Part shown: positions 35,707-47,427 of the stretch, piece by piece
How positions within the stretch are numbered: position 1 is the stretch's first letter
How the letters are laid out: every line of letters begins with the position of its first letter
Assembly: GCA_933228675.1 (NCBI GenBank)
Contig: OW121742.1
Coordinates: 35,288,218-35,352,217 of the forward strand
From: Stomorhina lunata
Taxonomy: Eukaryota > Arthropoda > Insecta > Diptera > Rhiniidae
DNA length: 64,000 nucleotides
Reading direction: 5' to 3'
Made by a program: the position numbers and the translations under genes
Notes under the pieces: model-generated
Database searches by the model: none
What the model saw: only the letters and a program-made list of their open reading frames with translations
Told to the model about the DNA's origin: nothing

Positions 35707-37218
35707 TATACCCTTCACCACCATAGGTGGAAAGGGTATTATAAGTTTGTGCTGACGTTTGTAAAGCATAGAAATATTTGTCTTAGACCCATATACCAAT
35801 AGACTTAGAATCACTTTCTGAGTCGATTTAGCGATGTCCGTCCGTCCGTCCGTCCGTCCGTCTGGCTGGCTGGACCCCCATGTAAACCTTGTAATCAAAC
35901 TACAGGTCGCAGTTCTAAAGATAAATTGATGAAATTTGGCACAGATCATTTTTTTGATAATGGGACTATGGCTATTGAAATTCGTCAAAATCGGTCCATT
36001 ATTTATGGTACCTCCCATAGGTCCCACTTGCCGGAATTGATATTTTGGACATAAAAGTCAATATTTTTTCATGAAATTTAAAACATATCAATATTTTTTC
36101 ATGAAATTTAAAACATATACTGCTTATGCAAACCAAAATTACTGTACGAAATTTCGTTGAAATCGGTCCACATTTGACCATAGCTCCCATACGAACTCTA
36201 CTACTAAGGCAAAGGTGTTCTTTTTCCTGTATAAAGACAAATATTTGCTAAGTTTTGTCATCATACAAACATATTCTCAAAACTTATACATTTAGGCTGT
36301 TTCCGCCTTTTGGACTTGTATGAGAGCTAGGGTCAAATGTGGACCGATTATTATGAAATTTGGCAAATTGATTACAGTTGCTACAAAAATTATGTACGCA
36401 AAAAATAAACTCAAAATTGTCATTATCTTTGTATGAGAGATATGGTCAAATGTGGACCGATTTCAACTAAATTTGGTACAGTGATTTAGGTTAACATAAG
36501 CAGTATTTGTTTTAAATTTCATGAAAAAATATTGATTTTTGTGGCCAATATATCAGTTCCGGGAAGTGGGTCCTATGGGAGGTACATAAATAATGGACCG
36601 ATTTTGATGAATTTCAATAGCCATGGTCCTATAATCAAAAAAATGATTTGTGCCAAATTTCATCAGATTATCTTTAGAATTGCGACCTGTAGTTTGATTA
36701 CAAGGTTTACATGGGGGTCCAGCCGTCCAGCCAGCCAGACGGACGGACGTACGGACGGACATCGCTAAATCGACTCAGAAAGTGATTTTAAGCCTATTGG
36801 TATACTAAAAGATGGGTCTAAGACAAATATTTCTATGCGTTACATTCATCAGCACAAACTTATAATAACCTTTCCGCCTATGGTGGTGAAGGGTATAAAA
36901 ATGCTAAATAACACAAAAATCACTAAAAAGACCGTAAGATAATGAGAATTTCAAGTTTATTTTTTGCACACATAATTTCTGTAGCAATTGTAATCAATTT
37001 GCCAAATTTCGAGATAATCGGTCCACATTTGACCCTAGCCCTCATATAAGTCCAAATGACGGAAACAGCTTAAATATATTAGTTTTGAGAAAATGTTTGT
37101 ATGAAGGCAAAATTAAGCAAATATTTGTCTTTATACAGGCAAAATAGCATCTTTGACCTTAGTGGTGAAGGGTATCGTATAGTCGAGCTTGACCGACTAT
37201 AGAACTTTCTTACTTGTT
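35707..37218 (-). mobile_element. Helentron-like element A6, split by A7
   Basis: The first part, 35707-36197, has a clean GTCC tract (GTCCGTCCGTCCGTCCGTCC). The second part, 36900-37218, ends with the hairpin ATAGTCGAGCTTGACCGACT and CTTACTTGTT. Plus-strand copy A7 lies between. A 30-bp tandem duplication (TCAATATTTTTTCATGAAAT plus ten bases) lies near 36058-36117. The 160-codon open frame at 35545-36027 is not a gene. Confidence 0.75.
36200..36899 (+). mobile_element. Helentron-like element A7, inserted in A6
   Basis: Plus-orientation copy lacking about 60 bases at its hairpin end. It has modules near 36320, 36430 and 36570, a GACGGACGGACG tract near 36741, and the TATGGTGGTGAAGGGTATAA end. 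Confidence 0.75.
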
Positions 37219-38454
37219 ATTTCAAATATTTGGAGTAATCGAAAAATTTTGGTTACAAATTTGACAAAATATCAAGGAAATTTTGTTTTAATAGTTAATC
37301 TTATGTTTCATTCACACTTTTTGATACATCTCAATATCTTCTGATATTTTCAAAACTTTTTTTCAACTCTCCATAACCTAATTTTATTCAAATTGTAGCG
37401 AATTGAGTTTAATTAAGAAAAATGTTTTCAAAACAAAATAAATTTTGCATACAACGCACGCTTATTATTCGACTCAATACAAAAAACAAAAGGAGCGATC
37501 GGATCAGATCATCAACCCATACATTTAAACCAAACAATTTTCCACTTTAATTAGTTGATTACGAAATTGTTGAAATTGTGATTAAGAGCTTTAATAAAAA
37601 AATAAAAACTAGAGTTTCTTTTCAGCGCAAAGCTCATGTGGATTGAACTCATAAATGTCTGACTTTAAAAAATTAAAATATAAAATGGATTAAAAAAAAA
37701 CTTAATCAACACATAGAAATTTAGCGTTTATGGCAGAAAATAGGGTATAATAAAAAAAAAACAAAGAATATAAAAAAAATAAAACAAAAAAGTGACTCGT
37801 CATTGTTTTAGTCTTTATGACTCCAACATTAACTCCAAGAGGGGTTTGGCTCGAAAGCCGTTGGTCGGTCAGTCGCTATCACCAGACATCAGTGCCTGAC
37901 CATCATAAAAAGTCATAGAAAAACGTCGCGTCGTCGTGTATTAAAGCAAATATTCATTCACTCATTCCATTCAGTTCAAAATTTTATAATAAATTCATGC
38001 CATAATTAAAGTAATTGCTGACTATTGTTATTCGAGTATAAAGTTTAGCGTTTTATTTTTCCACATATTCGTATTATTTTGTTTTGTTTCAAAGAAAAAA
38101 TAGCTCCAGTTTTTAGATTGTCTTTTTTTTTAAACAGAACGAAGTTTTTTAGTTTAATTTCTTTAAATAAATTGTATGATTTGAATGACGATGATGATGA
38201 TAATGTATGGCGGTGTTAATGATAATGTTGACCGAAGTTGCTGATCGTGTGATGATGATCATGATGATGGTGGTTGATGTCTTTATTATGTATTAAAAAA
38301 AATAATAACTAAAACAAAGTAAAAAGATCATTGACTCTTTGAGGTTTGCAACAAAGTTAGTTAACATTACAGTTTAACCACGTATGTATGTATTTACTTC
38401 CATGTTACAACTACTCAATATTAAAATGATAGAAACATAAATTGTATATTATAA
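37219..38454. other. No gene seen; AT-rich spacer
   Basis: No supported gene. Patches with GGTCGGTCAGTCGC (37864) and GATGATGATGATAATG (38190) are the only low-order features. Confidence 0.5.
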
Positions 38455-40135
38455 CTAGCATCAATTTTTAAAAAATTTCCTATAAAAACCAGAAATTTTT
38501 GAAAATTTTCCTATAAAAATAGGAAATTTTTAAAATTTTTGAAAAATTTCCTATAAAAATAAAAAATTTTTGAAAAACATCACAATAAGAAAATTTTTAA
38601 AAACTTTCTACAAAATAGGAAATTTTTTTAAAAATTTCCATAAAAAAAATAAGAATTTTTTGAAAAATTTCCTATAAAAATAAGATATTTTAAAAAAATG
38701 TCCTATAACAACAAGAAATTTTTTTTAAAAATTTCTATAAAAATAAGAAATTTTTGAAAAATTTTCTATATAAATAAGAAATTTTTGAAAAATTTTCTAT
38801 AAAAATAAGAAATTTTTGAAAAATTCCTGTAAAAATTATAAATTTTTAAAAAATTTTCTATGATAAGAAATTTCTGAAAAATTTCCTATAAAAATAAGAA
38901 ATTTTTGAAAAAATTAACTATAAAAAAAAATTGAAAAACTAATTATAAAATAAGAAATTATTGAAAAATTTCCTATAAAAATAAGAAATTTTTGAAAATT
39001 TTCGATAAAATTCTTTAAAAATTTCCTATAAAAAAAATAATTTTTTAAAAATTTCCTACAAAAATAAGAAATTTTTGAAAAATTTCTAATAAAAATAAGA
39101 CATTTTTGAAAAATTGAATAAAAAAAAATTTTAATTTCCTATAAAAATAAGAAATTGTTGAAAATTTTCTTATCTTTATAGGTAATTTTTTAAAATTTCT
39201 TATTTTTATAGGAAATTTTTCAAAAATTTCTTATTTTTATAGGAAATTTTTCAAAAATTTCTTATTTTTATAGGAAATTTTTCAAAAATTTCTTATTTTT
39301 ATAGGAAATTTTTCAAAAATTTCTTATTTTTATAGGAAATTTTTCAAAAATTTCTTATTTTTATAGGAAATTTTTCAAAAATTTCTTATTTTTATAGAAA
39401 ATTTTTAAAAAATTTCTTATTTTTATAGGAAATTTTAAAAAAATTTCTTATTTTTATAGGAAATTTTAAAAAAATTTCTTATTTTTATAGGAAATTTTTA
39501 AAAAATTTCTTATTTTTATAGGAAATTTTTCAAAAATTTCTTATTTTTATAGGAAATTTTTTAAAAATTTCTTATTTTTATAGGAAATTTTTCAAAAATT
39601 TCTTATTTTTATAGGAAATTTTTCAAAAATTTCTTATTTTTATAGGAAATTTTTCAAAAATTTCTTATTTTTATAGGAAATTTTTCAAAAATTTCTTATT
39701 TTTTTAGGAAATTTTTCAAAAACTTCTTATTTTTATAGGAAATTTTTCAAAAATTTCTTATTTTTATAGGAAATTTTTCAAAAATTTCTTATTTTTATAG
39801 GAAATTTTTCAAAAATTTCTTATTTTTATAGGAAATTTTTCAAAAATTTCTTATTTTTATAGGAAATTTTTCAAAAATTTCTTATTTTTATAGGAAATTT
39901 TTCAAAAATTTCTTATTTTTATAGGAAATTTTTCAAAAATTTCTTATTTTTATAGCAAATTTTTCAAAAATTTCTTATTTTTATAGGAAATTTTTGAAAA
40001 ATTTCTTATTTTTATAGGAAATTTTTCAAAAATTTCTTATTTTTATAGGAAATTTTTCAAAAATTTCTTATTTATAAATAATAAAAATAAGAATTTTTTT
40101 AAATTTCCTGTAAAAATAAGAAATTTTTGTGTTTT
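38455..40135. repeat. 31-bp palindromic-core minisatellite P1, with polarity switch
   Basis: The unit contains GAAATTTTTCAAAAATTTC (a 19-base perfect palindrome) and a CTATAAAAATAAG stretch that gives it direction. From 38455 to about 39165 units read CCTATAAAAATAAG and are diverged. From 39165 to about 40070 they read CTTATTTTTATAGG and are nearly uniform. A short reversed remnant ends the array. Confidence 0.93.
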
Positions 40136-40575
40136 TGAAAACTATCTAAATAAATATTTGCAATCATAAAACATTTTATGAGTCAGAATGACGAATTAGG
40201 AAGTTTAGCAACTACACTCAAGAAACCTGAACAAATTTCCAAATCTACCATAAATAATTTCCGATATTTCTTACATAGCTCAATTTTTTTTGCCATGCAA
40301 ATATGAAAAATAAACTGAATCAAAGCATAAATCTAAGTCGTTAAAAAAATATTGTATTTGTGGCTACAGCTGATGCAACAAAATTCCTAAATTAACCATT
40401 CAACCGAACAAGTTGCGTTGTTACAACTTAAGCTCTAACTCTATTCTAGAACTTATTTGAAATTTCATTCTTTCAGATTCTTATCTCTTTGGTTGTTGCT
40501 CATCATCAAATGAAGCTGAAATTTTAATAAAATAAAAGTTCAAAGTCATGCAATAAAAGAAATAAAAATAAAAAA
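40136..40575. other. No gene seen; AT-rich spacer
   Basis: Nothing supported. Confidence 0.5.
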
Positions 40576-41377
40576 AACAAGTAAGAAAAGCTATAGTCGG
40601 TCAAGCCCGACTATATAATACCCTTCACTACTAGGGTCAAATATGGACCAACAATTAAACAAGTTTTCCTTAAGTCTAAGAGACATACATACATAAACTA
40701 TGTGCTATTTTTTCAAAATTTCGAGATTTATATCATTTCCGGCTAAGGGCCTGATATGGGAGCTATGGTTAATTGTGGACCGATTGTTACCAAATTCTGA
40801 TTATTGGTTAATATTTACAAAATATTTATCTGTGCAAAGTTTAAGTAATCAAATGCATTTATCTTTAGAGTTATTAACGTTTTTGTACTTTTATGTTTAT
40901 ATAAACGTCTTTTGAGAATGTGTCTTATGTGGGAGGTATGGTCAAATATGAGCCGATTTCTACAAAATTAGGAACACTGATTAAGGTTATGATAAGCAAT
41001 ATTTGTGCTGAATATTATTAAAATACAACTAAATTTGTCCCTGTAAAGGACCGGGAAGGCATCCCTATGGGAGGTACCCGAAATAGTAATCCGATTTCGC
41101 CCAAAAAGTATAGGGGACCAAAATATGAATCTGTACCAAATTTCATAAAATTATCTCTAAAGTTACGACCTTTAGAGTGATAACAAGCTTACATGGTTAA
41201 CCGGCCGGCCAGCCAGCCAGCCAGCCAGCCGGACGGGCATCGTTAAAACAACTCGGGGAGTGATTCTAAGTCGATTGGTATACTAAAAGGTAGGTCTCAG
41301 TCCAATATTTCTATGCATTACAAACATCAGCACAAACCCAATATACCCTTTCCACCTATTGTGGTGAAGGGTATAAA
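40576..41377 (+). mobile_element. Helentron-like element, subfamily B, copy 1
   Basis: Same ends as family A (AACAAGTAAGAAAAG, hairpin ATAGTCGGTCAAGCCCGACT, final TGGTGAAGGGTATAA) but a distinct interior of about 800 bp. It has a GCCAGCCAGCCAGCCAGCC tract near 41205. Very close to 45977-46780; the 71-codon frame shared by both is probably not a gene. Confidence 0.8.
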
Positions 41378-42839
41378 ATCATTTCGAAAATCAACTCTTC
41401 TATGAGTGGAACTTGAGGTAGAGGAAAAAGAAGATTCTTCTTCGACATCTTGTTCTTTCATCTTTGTATAAACTTTTGAGTAGAGAACGAGGAGGCAGTT
41501 TTTTTAATACCATAACAAACCAACTTGAAAGATAAAGATACATTTCTTGGTCTTTTTTCTACAGATTTTTCTTACATATAGAAAAAAAAATATATACACA
41601 AATGAAGCGTAAATGACATGAAGAGACGACGTCGAAGCAGAAGAAGTAAATATTGTTAAGAAGTAGAAGTAACCCAAGACGTGCTAAACATTACAAAAAA
41701 AAAAAAAAAAAAAACTTAAAAAAATTAAGATTGTAGAACACAACAAGACAGCTCTAGAAGATGAAGAAGACCAGAATTAAGAAGACTAAACAAAATACAA
41801 TAATAAAAAAAAAACACAAAAACTTTATGACCAAACCAAGGCAAACAAGTACCACTTCAGGGAAACGGTCCAGGCCAAGACAGTCGCGTCTGTCAGCCAA
41901 AATATAAGTTTAAAGCAGGAGGGACCAGACGAACGAATGTTTGGACGGACAGTTAATGTTGGATAAACAGATTGTCTTATATACAAACAAATAAATAAAT
42001 AAACAGATTTTTTAAGTTTTATTGCGAAATGAAAGAAAAAACTACAGAAATCATCGAGAATTATAAAAAAGATAAATACATAAGAAAATGAATCAGCGCA
42101 ACCAACTCAAATGTCAGGAGATGAGGATGAAATAAAAGGCAAAACGCTTGGCGAGCACAAAAATATAAACCTCACACGCAAAAAAAAGATCTTCAAACAG
42201 TAAAAGCTGGATAAAAAGGACATGAAGAAATTTTCAAAGACCAATCATTGAAATTCAAATATTCTCGAATAAATCTAAAGCTATAACCCATTGCGACTGA
42301 AGTGTAGTTCGAGCTGTTCCGACTTGAATTTGATGTAAGCGATTTTGTGATTTAAATGTCTAATAACTTTACCTTAAAATTACTTTATATCGCTGGTATT
42401 AAACTTACCGACCAATATTAATCTCTAATTTTATAAAAGTATAAAAAATGTATTTACCTGCAAAGATAAGAAAGAAAATATTGATTAATATTTTTGTCAA
42501 TTAACAAAATTAAGAAATAGTTTTTTAATATTATCCAAATCAACGATTCGGATACTCTGATAATAACTCTTCTTCTGTTATCATTGACTCCCAGTGGAGC
42601 ATAGGGCTGGAGCATAGGGCTTTTTTAAAATAACCAATTTTTGTAATTTTCGTAAATATAACGATCATTAATAAAACTCATAAAAATGTCGGTTGGTGCC
42701 GGTTTGTTAAAGAAAAGACAAAAACAAAATATGCAAAAAAAAATCAAAATCCAATTTGTAGCAACAAAATGTACGGTTCGAGAGAACATTGGCGTTCTCA
42801 ACTCAGTTTAGTCGACAGAGACGACTATTTTTCTGCAGA
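41378..42839. other. No gene seen; A-rich spacer
   Basis: No supported gene. Purine-rich GAAGAAG words occur at 41430-41780. A small duplication of GGAGCATAGGGCT lies near 42596. Confidence 0.5.
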
Positions 42840-44500
42840 AAGTTTTGATAAAAAAATTTCCTACACAAAAATTTTTATAGAAAAACTTTGTAATAAAAAA
42901 TTTTTTGAAAATTTTCTATAGAAAAATTTGTGATAAAAAAATTTTTATAGAAGAATTTTTAGTAGAAAAATTTTTTATAGAAACATTTTTTTCTCTATAA
43001 AATAAAGAAAAATTTTCCATAAAAATATTTTTCAATAGAAAAATTTTTTATAGAAAAGTCCTATAGACAAATTTTTGATAAACAATTTTTTATAGAAAAA
43101 TTTTCTATAAAAAATTCGTTTCTCTATTTAATTTTTCAATAGAAAATTTTTCGATAAAAATATTTTTCAATAGAAAAATTTTCTATAAAAAAAAATTCCT
43201 TTAGAAAATATAAAAAAAAAAAATGTTTTTCTCTATAAAATTGTTCAATAAAAATTATTTTCTATAGACATTTTTTCGATAAAAATATTTTGCTGTGAAA
43301 ATTTTTGATAAAAATATTTTTTAATAGAAAAATTTTCGATAAATAGAAATAGAAACATTTTTTATAAAAAATTTTCAATAGAAAAAATTTTGGTAAAAAA
43401 GTTTCCTATAGAAAAATTTTTGATAAAAAACCTTTCTATAGAAAATTTTTGATAAAAAAAATTTTGATAAAACAATTCTATAGAAAAAATGTTTGATAAA
43501 AAAAATGTTCTATAAAAAATTTTTTGATAAAAAAATTGTCTATAGAAAATTTTTTGATAAAAAAATTGTCTATAGAAAATTTTTTGATAAAAAAATTGTC
43601 TATAGAAAATTTTTTGATAAAAAAATTGTCTATAGAAAATTTTTTAACAAAAAAATTGTGTATAGAAAATTTTTTGATAAAAAAATTGTCTATAGAAAAT
43701 TTTTTTATTTTTATATGGTCAAGCCCGACTACAGGATACCCTTCACCACTGAGGTTAAAGGTGTTCTTTCTCCTGCATAAAGATACAAATATTTCCTAAA
43801 GAAAAATTTTAGAAAAATAATTTTCTAAAGAAAAATTTTTGATAAAACAATTTTCTATAAAAAAATTTTTCATAACAAAATTTTCTATAGAAAAATTTTT
43901 GAGAAAAAATTTTCTATAGAGAAATGTTTGATAAAAAAAAAATTATAGAAAAATGTTTGATAAAAAATTTTTTATAGAAAAATGTTTGATAAAAAATTTT
44001 TTATAGAAAAATTTTTGATAAAAAATGTTTTATAGAAAAATTTTTGATAAAAAAAATTAATAGAATTACCTTTCAGCAGAAAAATCTTTGAAAAAAATTT
44101 TTCTGTAAAAACATTTTTTGACAAAAAAATATTTTCATAAAAATTTTTTATAGAAAAATTTTTGATAGAAAACTTTTCTACAGAAAACTTTTCTACAGAA
44201 AAATTTTCTATAAAAAAATTTTCTATAGAAAAATTTTTGATAAAAATTTCTATAGAGAAATTTTCGATAAAAAAAATTTTAGACTTTTGTTAAAAAAATT
44301 TTCTATAAAAAAATTTTCTATAGAAAAATTTTTCATAAAAAATTTTTTGAAAAAATTCAAATAAAATAAATTACTTTATAAAAAAAAACTTCCTATAAGA
44401 ACATTTTTCATGAAAATATTTTCTATAGAAAAATTTTTGATAAAAAAAAATCTTGTATAAAAAAATTGTTAATAAAAAAATTTTCTATAGAAATATATTT
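42840..44500. repeat. ~30-bp palindromic-core minisatellite
   Basis: Units carry TTTTCTATAGAAAA-type centres and a TTTGATAAAAAAATT linker. They are degenerate except for a homogeneous 30-bp run at 43520-43700 (AATTGTCTATAGAAAATTTT). A Helentron-like fragment interrupts it at 43714-43799. Open frames of about 90 codons across the homogeneous part are repeat-derived. Confidence 0.9.
43714..43799 (+). mobile_element. Helentron-like element A10, terminal fragment
   Basis: About 86 bases of the hairpin end only (GGTCAAGCCCGACTACAGGA, then the CCCTTCACCACTGAGGTTAA region), inside the CTATAG minisatellite. The AACAAGTAAG tip is missing and the rest of the element is absent. Confidence 0.7.
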
Positions 44501-44523
44501 TTTACGCCGGGATATGTTAAACT

Positions 44524-44636
44524 TTACATTTCTGAGATTCGAAGTAGTTCTTGAGCTATAAAACCAAACTGAGTCCCAACGTTGTTACGTTTCAAAGCCG
44601 CTTCCTTGATCCATTTGTCGAATGCAGATTTTTTTC
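44524..44636 (-). other. Possible coding remnant, unrecognised
   Basis: A minus-strand frame of 37 codons ends at TAA (44526-44524) and reads AFDKWIKEAALKRNN and then TQFGFIAQELLRISEM. Its base composition is less AT-rich than its surroundings. I do not recognise the family; it could be the end of a transposon protein. It lies beside repeat X copy 3. Confidence 0.25.
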
Positions 44637-44647
44637 TTCAAGAAATT

Positions 44648-44757
44648 GCAAAATAGTTGTTTCCGAATTAGAGTAAAATCGGTATACTATATTTTTGATA
44701 TGGAGTTTTGAAAACGACCATACGGAAAATCAATGTATGGAAGCGCAACATCGTTAT
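44648..44757 (-). repeat. Unclassified interspersed repeat X, copy 3
   Basis: On the minus strand it shares GATGTTGCGCTTCCATACAT, GTATGGTCGTTTTCAAAACT and CTAATTCGGAAACAACTATT-like words with 29270-29378. The part with GAATGCTAAGGC is missing. Confidence 0.6.
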
Positions 44758-45976
44758 ATAATAGAATCTATGGCTAAACTTAAATCTTACTAGCTTTGGT
44801 AAAAAAATTCGTGTAGTAGTCGTATGTAGTCCTTTATTTTGACCCTGGACTGTTCAAAACCCCTTTTTCCATCAAACAATTTTCTATCTGACATTCTTTG
44901 CACCAACATCAAGTCAAAACAAACCTAAAGGAAATGAATTTTTATATGACTTGAAAAAAAATGTAATTCAAGATAGAGTTTACTAAAAAAAAACAGCTAA
45001 ATTAACAGGTTAAACATCATTAAAGTGACATGAGCCGTGTTGGAGCAAAAAAAATAAGTCGCCAGCAACATGTAATGTTGCAGCAGCTTACGTTATGTTT
45101 TGTTATGCTTCGAGAAAACTTTATGTAACTTCCATAACGGTGATTTAATACAAGTAATAAAGGGTTTTCACTTTGCTCCAGGAATCTACCATAATAAAAT
45201 GTGTAAGTAGTTTCTTAGCAAAAAAAAGAAAACTTTTTTTATATAATGAATTTTAATAAATCATTCTTTTTAGTTGAAGTTTTTACAGGTTTTAAGTTAA
45301 GAAAGTTTATTAAACTCTTTCTTTTTCTTTACGTAAGAAGAACTTGTTTAAAAAAAATGAACAAAAAAATTATTTAATTTTTTTCCTTTTAGCCAAAAAA
45401 CAAGTTTCGATTTTGGCAGGAATAAAATACAAATTTAGAGTTAAGTTTTTGGCTGTTTTTTCGTTTTTGGAAGTTTATCTTGCAGAAGAATATTTTAGCA
45501 CGAGTTTTTGGAATCACCAAAAACTGAAGAAGAAAAACAAATTCAATTTTGGAGAATGGCAACACATGTTGACTGGATAGAATAGAAGTGGAGAAGTTAA
45601 GTAAATTGGACGAAATTGCATGTCAAAAAGTTTCAGAACAAAGACAAAAACTTAAAGTCAAGAAGAAAAGAGTTAAGGCAAGGGAAGTTGGGTATAAGAA
45701 GGTATGTAAGTTAGTTAGTAGTGAATGCAGTCAACCATAAGGTGAAGACCTTCTTAAAATTTTAAACTTACAATTCCTCTACAAACGAAACCAAACATTC
45801 TCCTCTTCCTTAATAAGAAGTCGAGAGTCTGAGGAGCATTAAAGCCAAGATAAAGTTCTGGTGATAACTTTTCCCCAATGAAAACTGCTTTAAAACAAGC
45901 CAACCAAAAACTAAAACCTGGAGCAGAACTAGAAAACACGTAAGATTTTGAAAACCAACAAACAAAAAAAAAAACA
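44758..45976. other. No gene seen; AT-rich spacer
   Basis: Open frames of 75 to 78 codons at 45344-45580 (+) and 45754-45981 (-) have no recognisable domains and are not supported as genes. Confidence 0.5.
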
Positions 45977-46780
45977 AACAAGTAAGAAAAGCTTTAGTCG
46001 GTCAAGCCCGACTATATAATACCCTTCACTACTAAGGTCAAATATGGACCAACAATTAAACAAGTTTTCCTTAAGTTTTAGAAACATACATACATAAACT
46101 ATGTGCTATTTTTTCAAAATTTGGAGATTTATATCATTTCCGGCTAAGGACCTGATATGGGAGCTAGGGTCAATTGTGGACCGATTGTTACCAAATTTTG
46201 ATTATTGGTTTATATTTACAAAATATTTATCTGTGCAAAGTTTAAGTAATCAAATGCATTTATCTTTAGAGTTATTAACGTTTTTGTACTTTTATGTTTA
46301 TTTAAACGTCTTTTGAGAATGTGTCTTGTATGGGAGGTATGGTAAAATTTGGACCGATTTCTAGAAAATTAGGAACACTGATTAAGGTTATGATAAGCAA
46401 TATTTGTGCTGAATATTATTAATATACAACTAAATTTGTGGCCAAAAACTCTGTTCCGGGAAGGCATCCCTATGGGAGGTACCCGAAATAGTAATCCGAT
46501 TTCGCCCAAAAAGTATAGGGATCGTCCTTGGAACAAAATATGAACCTGTGCCAAATTTAATCAAATTATCTTTAAAGTTACGACCTGTAGAGTGATAACA
46601 AGCTTACATGGATAACCGGCCAGCCAGCCAACCGGACGGACATCGTTAAAACAACTCAGGGAGTGATTCTAAGTCGATTGGTATACTAAAAGGTAGGTAT
46701 CAGACCAATATTTCTATGAGTTACAAACATCAGCACAAACCCAATATACCCTTTCCACCTATGGTGGTGAAGGGTATAAA
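45977..46780 (+). mobile_element. Helentron-like element, subfamily B, copy 2
   Basis: About 804 bp, nearly the same as 40576-41377 in the same orientation, with a shorter GGCCAGCCAGCCAACC tract near 46618. The hairpin is CTTTAGTCGGTCAAGCCCGA with a one-base change. A TATGGTGGTGAAGGGTATAA end closes it. Confidence 0.8.
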
Positions 46781-47400
46781 AAAGAAGAAAAATGTGGGTA
46801 TGACGATGATGATAAAAATTTAAGTTATTGTAAGAAAATGTTGTCGACAAAAACTTGGAGGTCGCTAAAGGTTTTTTCTGAAACATGAAAAAAAAGAACA
46901 AAAAAAAGTATTAAAAAAAGAACAAAAACGAAAAAAGTTGTATATGAAGAGGCGTTCGAGAGGAGAAGCCCAGTGCCATAAACAAGAATTGTTTGGTTTA
47001 ACAAAACATGAAAAATACTTTGGGAAAACAATGAAACAAACAAAACTTACAGAAATGTTTGTTTATAAACAAATAATAATAATAAAAACTATAACAATAA
47101 AATGTTTCGTTAATGGAAATGGAAATGGCTGGCTGCTGTTGCTGTTACTGCAGCAACACGACAACATCTTGAGGAAGTTTATGGGAAACGAAGACGAACG
47201 TAAAAGGGCATGTGCCACAAGTGATTTTGAACTTTTGGGACCCAAAAAGTATACAAGAAAAATAAACATTATCAAAAAGTTGGTTTAAGTAAACTTAATG
47301 GAAAGAACAAATGTTGATACTGGAAAGCAACACAATTTTGTACCTTATAATCGTTTGACAATATTCCTTAGATTTTGAACATTCAAAAATATTCAAAGTC
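46781..47400. other. No supported gene; one 116-codon frame
   Basis: A plus-strand frame at 46938-47288 is open for 116 codons, but it is A-rich, has poly-Ile and poly-Leu stretches from simple sequence, and matches nothing I know. A CTGCTGTTGCTGTTACTGCA run lies near 47134. Confidence 0.4.
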
Positions 47401-47427
47401 TCACAAAGTAACAAGTATATATGTATG

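Noticed and set aside
35545..36027. 160-codon frame on the minus strand
   Set aside because: Lies across two Helentron-like copies; the same short frames recur in every copy with shifts and no protein motif, so they reflect repeated DNA.
36058..36117. 30-bp tandem duplication inside element A6
   Set aside because: A simple local duplication in one copy; not evidence of a separate feature.
43493..43799. Lys/Phe-rich frames of about 90 codons
   Set aside because: Products of a 30-bp unit (divisible by 3) in the CTATAG minisatellite.
45344..45981. Frames of 75 and 78 codons
   Set aside because: Low-complexity AT-rich translations without motifs; length is expected by chance in this much sequence.
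46938..47288. 116-codon frame
   Set aside because: A-rich with simple-sequence Ile and Leu runs, no recognised domain, no supporting context.
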